Assembly (NCBI GenBank): GCA_015491615.1
Contig: WFVN01000175.1
Coordinates: 1-6,284 of the forward strand
Direction of reading: 5' to 3'
Source: Gammaproteobacteria bacterium
GTDB lineage: Bacteria > Pseudomonadota > Gammaproteobacteria > S012-40
Length of the DNA: 6,284 bases
Shown here: positions 1-6,284 of the stretch, piece after piece
Position numbering within the stretch: the first letter of the stretch is position 1
Layout: the number at the start of each line of letters is the position of its first letter
Notes under the pieces: model-generated
What the model was told of the DNA's origin: nothing
Database searches by the model: none
What the model saw: the letters and a program-made list of their open reading frames with translations, nothing else
Program-made: the position numbers and the translations under genes

Positions 1-373
1 GCACCTACACCTATATGAAGGGCGGCTTCCCCGGCGAAGACCTCCCCGGCGTCTACGAAGCCCTCCCCTACCTGGTCTCCAACGTCAAGCGCAACCTGGG
101 CCTGCTGGGCCCGGACGAGCCCTTCGTCGACATGAAGGGCCAGCGGGTGGTGGTCCTGGGCGGCGGCGACACCGCCATGGACTGCAACCGCACCGCCATC
201 CGCCAGGGCGCCGCCCAGGACCACCACCCGCTGGCCCTTCATGTCGACGAAGGGCTCATCCGGGCCCAGCAGGCCCAGGTTGCGCTTGACGTTGGAGACC
301 AGGTAGGGGAGGGCTTCGTAGACGCCGGGGAGGTCTTCGCCGGGGAAGCCGCCCTTCATATAGGTGTAGGTGC
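1..373. repeat. Near-perfect inverted repeat (165-bp arms, 43-base spacer) inside gltD
   Basis: Base i pairs with base 374-i. Bases 1-165 are the reverse complement of 209-373 except at 116/258, where the plus-strand copy has C and the reverse complement of the other arm has T. Both arms encode the same gltD segment (residues 241-294), so the repeat duplicates coding DNA and is not a regulatory hairpin. Identity runs right up to base 1, so the outer limit of the left arm is unknown and may lie outside the window. The spacer 166-208 continues the gltD reading of the left arm (GDTAMD motif) and is not repeated. Such a palindrome would extrude or form a hairpin and is usually unstable in bacteria. 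The simplest reading is a fold-back chimera or an assembly artefact at a contig end; a genuine inverted duplication is the alternative. Confidence 0.95.
3..212 (+). pseudogene. Second, inverted fragment of gltD (residues 241 to about 309, no start or stop)
   Basis: Read in frame from base 3, this segment encodes an internal part of the glutamate synthase small subunit. It starts at TYTYMKGG, passes LGPDEPFVDMKG and the second nucleotide-binding motif GGGDTAMD (residues about 293-300, bases 159-182), and ends at about IRQGA. That end is where E. coli GltD also has RQGA, as I recall it. Beyond base 212 the frame stays open but enters the inverted copy and no longer encodes GltD. The first 163 bases duplicate the minus-strand gltD; bases 166-208 are unique and extend that gene by about 14 residues. 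It cannot be a functional gene here: it lacks the N-terminal iron-sulfur domain, the FAD motif and the C-terminus. It may be true gltD sequence placed in the wrong orientation by a chimeric junction. Identity as gltD sequence is secure; biological reality of the arrangement is doubtful. Confidence 0.8.
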
Positions 374-1091
374 CCATGCCGAGGAAGACGGCGTCGAATT
401 CGTCCAGCAGGGCCTGGAAGGGTTTGTCGCGGCCGATCTCGGTGTCGAGGACGAATTCCACGCCCATGCCCTCGAGCACCTCGCGGCGTTTGCGCACCAC
501 CGATTTCTCCAGCTTGAATTCGGGGATGCCGAAGGTGAGCAGGCCGCCGATCTCGGGATTGCGGTCGAACACCACCGCCTTGACGCCGTGGCGGGCGAGG
601 CGGTCGGCGCAAGCCAGCCCCGCCGGGCCGGCGCCGACGATGGCCACCCGCTTGCCGGTGTCCTGGACGGCGGAGAGGTCGGGGCGCCAGCCTTGGGCGA
701 GGGCGGTGTCGGTGATGTGCCGTTCGACGGCGCCGATGGTGACCGCGCCGAAGCCGTCGTTGAGGGTGCAGGCGCCTTCGCAGAGGCGGTCCTGGGGGCA
801 CACGCGGCCGCAGATCTCGGGCAGGGGGTTGGTGCGGTGGGAGAGTTCCACCGCTTCCATGATGTTGCCCTCGGCGGCCAGCTTGAGCCAGTTGGGGATG
901 TAGTTGTGCACCGGGCAACGCCATTCGCAGTAGGGGTTGCCGCAGGCCAGGCAGCGTTCCGCCTGGGCGCGGGCGTCGTCCGGGTCGAAGGGGGTGTAGA
1001 TCTCGGCGAATTCCTGGATCCGCACCTCCGCCGGTTTCTTGGGCGGGTCGATGCGCGGCACCTGGAGGAATTGGAAGACGTTCTTGCCCAT
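209..1091 (-). CDS. gltD: Glutamate synthase [NADPH] small subunit, 3'-truncated by the fold-back
   Basis: This is the beta subunit of NADPH-dependent glutamate synthase. It oxidises NADPH at an FAD and passes electrons through 4Fe-4S clusters to the FMN of GltB. The ATG at 1091 follows a good GAGGAG ribosome site. The encoded 294 residues show two cysteine clusters (C47, C50, C55, C59 and C94, C98, C104, C108) of the N-terminal Fe-S domain, then the FAD dinucleotide fold GAGPAG at 153-158. The NADPH-binding motif begins at 293-294 and is cut there. The family is usually about 470-480 aa, so roughly the last third is missing. Downstream of base 209 the frame stays open to the window edge, but the residues are antisense of gltD itself and should not be counted as protein. 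It lies 26 bp after gltB in the same orientation, as expected for the gltBD operon. The gene is certain; its 3' end as shown is not reliable. Confidence 0.93.
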
Positions 1092-1099
1092 GGTGGGGA

Positions 1100-1105
1100 C
1101 TCCTC
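1100..1105 (-). promoter_or_regulatory. Ribosome binding site of gltD
   Basis: Read on the minus strand, the hexamer GAGGAG sits 8 bases before the ATG at 1091, inside the 26-bp gltB-gltD gap. It is a strong Shine-Dalgarno match and fixes the gltD start. The gap shows no promoter or terminator, so gltB and gltD are probably read from one transcript. Confidence 0.8.
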
Positions 1106-1117
1106 GTTACTCGGGCC

Positions 1118-4100
1118 TCAGGCGGCGTGGTGGACCAGGTTGTCCAGGAGCGATTCCAGCTCCAGCGCCTTGGGTTTCACCAGCCAGAAGCGCCCGACGT
1201 AGTCGTCGAAGCGGTCCAGGACCTGGGCCGCGCGCAGGCTGCCCGTCTCTTCGCAATAGTCGATGAGGAGATCGCGCAGGTAGTTGCGGTAGGCCTCCAT
1301 GTGTTCCGGCTGGATGCGGTGGATGTCGATGAGTTCGTGGTTGTAGCGGTCCACGAAGGTGTTGTCCTCGTCGAGGACGAAGGCGAAGCCGCCGGTCATG
1401 CCGGCGCCGAAGTTGACGCCGGTGGGGCCGAGGCTCACCACCACGCCGCCGGTCATGTATTCGCAGCCGTGGTCGCCCATGCCCTCGACGATGGCCAGGG
1501 CGCCGGAGTTGCGCACCGCGAAGCGCTCGCCGGCCAGGCCGGCGGCGTACAGGCGGCCGCCGGTGGCGCCGTACAGGCAGGTGTTGCCGATGATGGTGGT
1601 TTCGTGGGGGACGAAGTGGACCCCGGCGGGCGGGCGGATGACGATCTTGCCGCCGGCCATGCCCTTGCCCACGTAGTCGTTGGCGTCGCCCTCCAGGTAG
1701 AGGTGCAGGCCGCCGGCGTTCCACACCCCGAAGCTCTGCCCGGCGGTGCCGGTGAGGCGCAGAACGATGGGGGCGTCCTCCATGCCCAGGTTGCCGTGAC
1801 GCTTGGCGATCTCGCCGGAGAGGCGGGCGCCGATGGAGCGGTGGACGTTCTTCACTGGGTAGCGGAATTCGCCGCCGGTCTTGTTCTCGATGGCGGGCAG
1901 GCAGTCGCGCACCATCTGTTCGGCCAGCTCGCCCTTGTCGAAGGGTTCGTTGCGTTCCACCCGGCAGGTGCGGGGCTTGTCCAGGTCGCGCTGGGCGAGG
2001 ATGGGGGTGAGGTCCAGGCGCCGCTGCTTGGGGGTCTCCCCGGGCAGGGGCTCGAGGAGCTCGGTGCGGCCGATGACCTCGTCCAGGCTGCGGTAGCCCA
2101 GGCGCGACAGCCACAGGCGCACTTCTTCGGCGACGAAGCGGAAGTAGTTCATCACCATCTCCACCTTGCCGATGAAGTGCTTGAGGCGCAGGACGTTGTC
2201 CTGGGTGGCGACGCCGGTGGCGCAGTTGTTGAGGTGGCAGATGCGCAGGTACTTGCAGCCCATGGCGATCATGGGGGCGGTGCCGAAGCCGAAGCTCTCG
2301 GCCCCCAGGAGGGCGGCCTTGATGACGTCCAGGCCGGTCTTGAGGCCGCCGTCGGTCTGCAGGCGCACCTTGTCGCGCAGGTCGTTGTCGCGCAGGACCT
2401 GCTGCGTTTCGGAGAGGCCCAGCTCCCAGGGGCCGCCGGCGTATTTCACCGAGGTCAGGGGGCTGGCGCCGGTGCCGCCGTCGTGGCCGGCGATGGTGAT
2501 GAGGTCGGCGTAGGCCTTGGCGACGCCGGCGGCGATGGTGCCCACTCCGGCTTCGGCCACCAGCTTCACCGACACCAGGGCGTCGGGGTTGACCTGCTTG
2601 AGGTCGAAGATGAGTTGCGCCAGGTCTTCGATGGAGTAGATGTCGTGGTGCGGCGGCGGGGAGATGAGGGCCACCCCGGGCTTGCAGTAGCGCAGTTCGG
2701 CGATGAGTTCGTTGACCTTGTGGCCGGGGAGCTGTCCGCCTTCGCCGGGCTTGGCGCCCTGGGCGATCTTGATCTGCAGGACCTCGGCGCTGGACAGGTA
2801 GTGGGGGGTGACGCCGAAGCGCCCGGAGGCCACCTGCTTGATCTTGGAGCGGCGGATGGTGCCGTAGCGCTTGGGGTCTTCGCCGCCTTCGCCGGAGTTG
2901 GAGCGCCCGCCCAGGCGGTTCATGGCCTCGGCGAGGGTCTCGTGCGCCTCGGGGGAGAGGGCGCCGAGACTCATGGCGGCGGAGTCGAAGCGCTTGACGA
3001 TTTCCTCCACCGGCTCCACTTCTTCCAGGGGCACCGGCTGCGGGGCCTCTTTGAGGCGCAGCAGGTCGCGGAAGGCGATGGGCCGGCGGCCGTTCACCAG
3101 TTCGGCGTAGCGCTGGTAGTCCTCGAAGCGGCCGCTCACCACCGCTTTCTGGAGGGCAAGGACGACGTCGGGGTTGTAGGCGTGGTCTTCGCCGCCGTGG
3201 ACGAATTTGTACAGCCCGCCCTGGTCGATGGGCTTGCGCGGGTTGAAGGCACGCCGGTGCAGGCGCTCGCTCTCGGCCTGTAGTTCGGCGAAGCCGGCCC
3301 CCTGCACACGGCTCACGGTGCCGGGGAAGCACAAGTCCACCACCTCGTCGTGGAGGCCGACGATCTCGAACAGCTGCGCGCCGCGGTAGCTGGCGATGGT
3401 GGAGATGCCCATCTTGGAGATGATCTTGTACAGGCCCTTGTTGATGCCGGCACGGTAGCGCTCGGCCAGGCGCGGCTTGACGCCGTCGGGGATCTCGCCG
3501 CGGCGCGCCATGTCGGCCAGGCATTCGTAGGCCAGGTAGGGGTAGATGGCGGTGGCGCCGTAGCCGATGAGGCAGGCGAACTGGTGCGGGTCGCGGGCGG
3601 TGGCGGTCTCCACGACGAGGTTGGCGTCGCAGCGCAGGCCGGCGTTCACCAGGCGGTGGTGGACGGCGCCGGTGGCCAGCAGGGCGTGCACCGGTAGCAG
3701 GTCGGGGGCGATGCGCCGGTCGGAGAGGACGAGGATGGTCTTGCCGTCGCGCACCGCCGCCTCGGCCTCGTCGGCGATGCGGTGGAGGGCGTCCTCCAGG
3801 CGCGTGCCCTTGGGATAGGAGAGATCGATGACGGCGTGCGCGTAAGCGGGGTCGTCGATGGCCAGGAGGCGGTCGAACTTGCCCTGGGAGAGGACGGGAG
3901 AGTCCACCAGCAGGCGGTCGGCATGCTCGGGGGTCTCCTCGAAGAGGTTTTTCTCCCGCCCCAGGCAGGTCTCCAGGGACATGACGATCTGCTCGCGGAT
4001 GGGGTCGATGGGCGGGTTGGTGACCTGGGCGAACTTCTGCCGGAAGTAGTCGTACAGGGAACGCTCGCGGCGGGAGAGGACGGCCAGGGGGGTGTCGTCG

Positions 4101-5563
4101 CCCATGGAACCCACTGCCTCCTGGGCAGCGCCGGCGAGGACGGCGAGGACCTGGTCGCGCTCCTCGAAGGTGACCTGGAACAGCTTCTGGTAGGTGGCGA
4201 GGGTGGCGTCGTCGAAGTTGGCGCGCGTGCCCACGTCGTCCAGGCGCGCCTCCAGGCGCCGGCTGCGCTCCTTGAGCCAGGTCTTGTAGGGGTGGCGGCT
4301 CTTGAGCATGACGTCGATGTCGTCCGGCAGGAGCAGCTCGCCGGTGGCGGTGTCGGCGGCGAGCATCTCGCCCGGCTTGAGGCGCCCTTTGGCGACCACG
4401 TCCTCGGGGGCGTAGTCGTACACGCCGATTTCGGAGGCGAGGGTGATGTGGCGGTCGCGGGTCATCACCCAGCGTGCCGGGCGCAGGCCGTTGCGGTCCA
4501 GGGTGCAGGCGGCGTAGCGACCGTCGGTGAGGACGATGCCGGCGGGGCCGTCCCAGGGCTCCATGTGCATGGAGTGGAATTCGTAGAAGGCGCGCAGCTC
4601 CGGGTCGAGGGTCTCCAGGTTCTGCCAGGCGGGGGGGATGAGCATGCGCATGGCGCGGAAGATGTCCATGCCGCCGGCGAGGAGGGCCTCCAGCATGTTG
4701 TCCAGGCTGTTGGAGTCGGAGCCGGTCATGGAGACCAGCGGCCGCACCTCTTCCATGGGCAGCAGGGGGCTGACGAACTTGGGCGCGCGCGCCACCGCCC
4801 AGTTGCGGTTGCCGGCGATGGTGTTGATCTCGCCGTTGTGGGCCAGGTAGCGGAAGGGCTGGGCGAGACGCCACTCGGGCAGGGTGTTGGTGGAGAAACG
4901 CTGGTGGAAGACGGCCAGGGAGGAGGCCAGATCGTCGCTCTGCAGGTCGCGGTAGAAGATCGGCAGGTAGGCGGGCATCACCAGGCCCTTGTAGCTGATG
5001 ACGCGGCTGGAGAGGCTGGGGACGTAGAAGGTGGAGTCGTCGGCGAGGGCCTTCTCGGTGCGCCGGCGGGCGACGTAGAGCTTGCGGTCGATGGCCGCTT
5101 CGTCCAGCTCGTCGGGGGCCTGGATGAAGATCTGTTCGATGCGCGGGCAGGTGGCCAGGGCCTGTTCGCCCAGGGCCGAGGGATCGGTGGGCACCTCGCG
5201 CCAGCCCAGGGGTTCGAGGCCCTGGCGGCGGATCTCGTCCTCCAGCAGGGTGCGGGCGCGGGCGGACTTGTGGGGGTCGGTGTCGAGGAACACCTGGCCG
5301 ACGGCGTAGCGCGCCCCCAGGGTGATGTCGGCCTCGGCGGCGATGCGGCGTAGGAAGGCGTCCGGTTTTTTCATGAGCAGGCCGCAGCCGTCGCCGGTCT
5401 TGCCATCGGCAGCCACCGCGCCGCGGTGGGTGAGGCGTCCCAGGGCGTCGATGGCGGTCTGCACCAGCCAGTGGCTGGGCTGGTCGTCCATTTGGGCGAT
5501 GAGACCGAAGCCGCAGTTGTCCTTTTCGAAGGCGGGGCGATAGAGGCCGTGTGCTTCTCTCAT
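1118..5563 (-). CDS. gltB: Glutamate synthase [NADPH] large subunit, complete (1481 aa)
   Basis: GltB makes two glutamates from glutamine and 2-oxoglutarate in the cytoplasm, using electrons from GltD; it is the GOGAT half of the GS-GOGAT route. The domains follow the family order. A class II amidotransferase spans about 17-430, with nucleophile C17 in DNCGFG after a 16-residue propeptide that must be removed, and glutamine-site motifs HQRFSTNT (220-227), NGEIN (243-247) and TGSD ending at D283. A central domain spans about 430-790. The FMN/2-oxoglutarate barrel, about 790-1210, has SGRFGVTP from 913, the GAKPGEGGQLPG loop at 936-947, HDGGTG at 1027-1032 and DGG at 1071-1073. Three cysteines, C1103, C1109 and C1114 (CKYLRICHLNNC), bind a 3Fe-4S cluster. 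The C-terminal beta-helix with GXGXG-type repeats starts near 1240 and includes GTAGQSFG from 1272. Length matches the roughly 1480-1520 aa of known bacterial enzymes. The short propeptide fits the ATG at 5563; the preceding Shine-Dalgarno match (GAGA, 7-base spacing) is weak. No frameshift or missing key residue was seen. Confidence 0.98.
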   Translation of the reverse strand: MREAHGLYRPAFEKDNCGFGLIAQMDDQPSHWLVQTAIDALGRLTHRGAVAADGKTGDGCGLLMKKPDAFLRRIAAEADITLGARYAVGQVFLDTDPHKSARARTLLEDEIRRQGLEPLGWREVPTDPSALGEQALATCPRIEQIFIQAPDELDEAAIDRKLYVARRRTEKALADDSTFYVPSLSSRVISYKGLVMPAYLPIFYRDLQSDDLASSLAVFHQRFSTNTLPEWRLAQPFRYLAHNGEINTIAGNRNWAVARAPKFVSPLLPMEEVRPLVSMTGSDSNSLDNMLEALLAGGMDIFRAMRMLIPPAWQNLETLDPELRAFYEFHSMHMEPWDGPAGIVLTDGRYAACTLDRNGLRPARWVMTRDRHITLASEIGVYDYAPEDVVAKGRLKPGEMLAADTATGELLLPDDIDVMLKSRHPYKTWLKERSRRLEARLDDVGTRANFDDATLATYQKLFQVTFEERDQVLAVLAGAAQEAVGSMGDDTPLAVLSRRERSLYDYFRQKFAQVTNPPIDPIREQIVMSLETCLGREKNLFEETPEHADRLLVDSPVLSQGKFDRLLAIDDPAYAHAVIDLSYPKGTRLEDALHRIADEAEAAVRDGKTILVLSDRRIAPDLLPVHALLATGAVHHRLVNAGLRCDANLVVETATARDPHQFACLIGYGATAIYPYLAYECLADMARRGEIPDGVKPRLAERYRAGINKGLYKIISKMGISTIASYRGAQLFEIVGLHDEVVDLCFPGTVSRVQGAGFAELQAESERLHRRAFNPRKPIDQGGLYKFVHGGEDHAYNPDVVLALQKAVVSGRFEDYQRYAELVNGRRPIAFRDLLRLKEAPQPVPLEEVEPVEEIVKRFDSAAMSLGALSPEAHETLAEAMNRLGGRSNSGEGGEDPKRYGTIRRSKIKQVASGRFGVTPHYLSSAEVLQIKIAQGAKPGEGGQLPGHKVNELIAELRYCKPGVALISPPPHHDIYSIEDLAQLIFDLKQVNPDALVSVKLVAEAGVGTIAAGVAKAYADLITIAGHDGGTGASPLTSVKYAGGPWELGLSETQQVLRDNDLRDKVRLQTDGGLKTGLDVIKAALLGAESFGFGTAPMIAMGCKYLRICHLNNCATGVATQDNVLRLKHFIGKVEMVMNYFRFVAEEVRLWLSRLGYRSLDEVIGRTELLEPLPGETPKQRRLDLTPILAQRDLDKPRTCRVERNEPFDKGELAEQMVRDCLPAIENKTGGEFRYPVKNVHRSIGARLSGEIAKRHGNLGMEDAPIVLRLTGTAGQSFGVWNAGGLHLYLEGDANDYVGKGMAGGKIVIRPPAGVHFVPHETTIIGNTCLYGATGGRLYAAGLAGERFAVRNSGALAIVEGMGDHGCEYMTGGVVVSLGPTGVNFGAGMTGGFAFVLDEDNTFVDRYNHELIDIHRIQPEHMEAYRNYLRDLLIDYCEETGSLRAAQVLDRFDDYVGRFWLVKPKALELESLLDNLVHHAA

Positions 5564-5599
5564 GTCGGAATCTCTATACTACGTCTGTGGCGCGGGCAG

Positions 5600-5634
5600 G
5601 GGGGCCGCCGACGTTCTTGTGAATGAGCGCCCCC
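5600..5634 (-). other. Possible hairpin in the gltB leader
   Basis: A 6-bp all-GC inverted repeat (GGGGGC at 5600-5605, GCCCCC at 5629-5634) encloses a 23-base loop in the predicted 5' untranslated leader of gltB, about 36 bases before the start codon. It has no T-run after it in the gltB direction, so it is not an intrinsic terminator. In DNA this GC-rich, such a stem can occur by chance. I assign no regulatory function and do not recognise a riboswitch. Confidence 0.25.
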
Positions 5635-5665
5635 GGCGGACCAGGCGGAGGGCAAATGGCCGGAA

Positions 5666-5694
5666 ATTATATTTCCCGGCGCCTTGCCGCGCAA
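5666..5694 (-). promoter_or_regulatory. Predicted sigma-70-type promoter of gltBD
   Basis: On the minus strand, TTGCGC (5694-5689) is followed after exactly 17 bases by a consensus TATAAT (5671-5666). The -10 box is perfect and the -35 box keeps the TTG core. Transcription would begin near 5659, giving a leader of about 96 bases before gltB. The AT-rich patch stands out in the surrounding GC-rich DNA. The -10 lies within a short inverted repeat, GGAAAT-TAT-ATTTCC (5662-5676), which could be an operator or chance. The position, between the SPOR gene stop and gltB, is where a gltBD promoter is expected. This is a sequence prediction only. Confidence 0.6.
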
Positions 5695-5715
5695 TCGCGA
5701 CCGGTTCGCGGATTT

Positions 5716-6284
5716 TCAGCGCGCGGCGCGGATGAGGGCCTGCACGTCGCCGAGGCGGCGCACCCAGGGACGGTTGTTGCGCAGGTCGGGGGGGAGGGCG
5801 TCGATGGCGCGGCGGGCGCTGGCCCGGTCGGGGTAGGCGCCCACCACCAGGGCGTACCAGTCGCGCCCTTGGTGGCGGAAACGGAACACCGCCACGGGGG
5901 CGGCGAGGCGCAGGCGGCGGGCCCGTTCCAAGACCGCTTCCCGGCGCGGGCTGCTGAGGACCTGGAGGGTGTAGCGGCCGGGGGGCTGGGCGAGGAGCCA
6001 GGCCTCGTCACGGAGGTCGGCGCCGCCGTCCCCCGGTGCGGAGGCGGCGGGAGGTGCTGCCCGAGGAGCGGCGTCGGCGGGCTTCGCCGCTGGCTCGGGG
6101 GCGGCCGGTGCCGGAGCGGGGGCCGAGGTCGCCCGCTCGCGGGGCTCGGCGGGGACTTTCGACTCGGTGGGCCGGGCCGGCGTCTCGTCGGCGGGTGGCG
6201 GGTTGTGAACGGGGCGGGGTTTCGGTGCGGTGCGCGGTGGCCCGTCGGCCATCGGGCTTTCCGGGCCGGCGGTCGGTGCCGGCT
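5716..6284 (-). CDS. DamX-like SPOR-domain protein, C-terminal part (5' end outside window)
   Basis: The C-terminal 85 residues form a SPOR domain, which binds denuded peptidoglycan glycan strands at division sites. It has YTLQVLSS, then DWYALVVGAY, a DRASARRAIDALP helix and a final RPWVRRLGDVQALI, closely resembling the end of E. coli DamX as I recall it. Before it lies about 90 residues of low-complexity Pro/Ala-rich sequence, typical of the linker in these proteins. A WLL motif sits just before the domain. An ATG exists at 6252 (178 aa from there), but the frame is open with no stop to the right edge and the Pro/Ala-rich linker continues upstream. The true start is therefore probably outside the window. 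In gammaproteobacteria the gene before gltB is commonly a DamX-like protein whose N-terminal half is an AAA+ ATPase or membrane-anchored region; I cannot see that part. No intrinsic terminator follows the stop, so read-through into gltB is possible. The SPOR call is firm, the DamX-type assignment likely. Confidence 0.85.
   Translation of the reverse strand, partial: PAPTAGPESPMADGPPRTAPKPRPVHNPPPADETPARPTESKVPAEPRERATSAPAPAPAAPEPAAKPADAAPRAAPPAASAPGDGGADLRDEAWLLAQPPGRYTLQVLSSPRREAVLERARRLRLAAPVAVFRFRHQGRDWYALVVGAYPDRASARRAIDALPPDLRNNRPWVRRLGDVQALIRAAR

Noticed and set aside
1..373. The inverted repeat as an insertion sequence, integron site or phase-variable invertible element
   Set aside because: The arms are internal gltD coding sequence, there is no transposase or recombinase, and the 43-base spacer contains only gltD codons, with no promoter to invert.
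256..924. 222-codon minus-strand open frame inside gltD
   Set aside because: It is out of frame with gltD, whose own frame carries all the family motifs; its product is Arg/Pro/His-rich with no recognisable domain.
5576..5581. TAGTAT as a second -10 box just before gltB
   Set aside because: No acceptable -35 element lies 16-18 bases upstream (the region is a C-run), and it would leave an almost absent leader. The TATAAT at 5671-5666 is much better.
5696..5710. Hairpin CGCGA-CCGGT-TCGCG as a terminator after the SPOR gene
   Set aside because: The stem is only 5 bp. In the direction of transcription it is preceded by As and not followed by Ts; a T-run follows only on the plus strand, where no gene ends.
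5667..6011. 114-codon minus-strand frame overlapping the SPOR gene
   Set aside because: It is a shifted-frame shadow of the SPOR domain coding sequence; the real frame has the SPOR motifs.

Overview
The window is a stretch of very GC-rich chromosomal DNA (about two thirds G+C by eye). It carries an ordinary nitrogen-assimilation locus read entirely on the minus strand. In transcription order it holds the 3' part of a DamX-like SPOR-domain gene (right edge), a 152-bp gap with a good sigma-70-type promoter, a complete gltB (glutamate synthase large subunit, 1481 aa), and after 26 bp the 5' two thirds of gltD (glutamate synthase small subunit). The order damX-like, gltB, gltD is the arrangement I know from many gammaproteobacteria (pilus genes - aroK - aroB - damX-like - gltB - gltD). 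Together with the high GC this suggests a GC-rich gammaproteobacterium, for example one of the Chromatiales or a relative. That placement is inference from gene order and protein resemblance recalled from memory.

The two glt genes work together. GltB hydrolyses glutamine at its N-terminal cysteine and channels ammonia to an FMN site, where 2-oxoglutarate becomes glutamate. GltD takes electrons from NADPH through FAD and iron-sulfur clusters and passes them to GltB. All key GltB motifs are present and the gene looks intact. The SPOR protein belongs to a cell-envelope and division family and is a conserved neighbour, not a pathway partner.

The only truly unusual structure is at the left edge. 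Bases 1-165 are the reverse complement of bases 209-373 with a single mismatch, around a 43-base spacer. gltD therefore runs normally on the minus strand to residue 294, and the DNA then folds back. A second gltD piece (residues 241 to about 309) lies head-on on the plus strand, and codons after about 309 are missing from the window. This looks most like a snap-back or chimeric junction at a sequence end, made in amplification, library preparation or assembly. A real inverted duplication cannot be excluded from sequence alone.

I found no tRNA, rRNA, CRISPR array, insertion sequence or other mobile element, and no convincing previously undescribed system. Several very long open frames overlapping gltB on both strands are by-products of the GC-rich codon usage.
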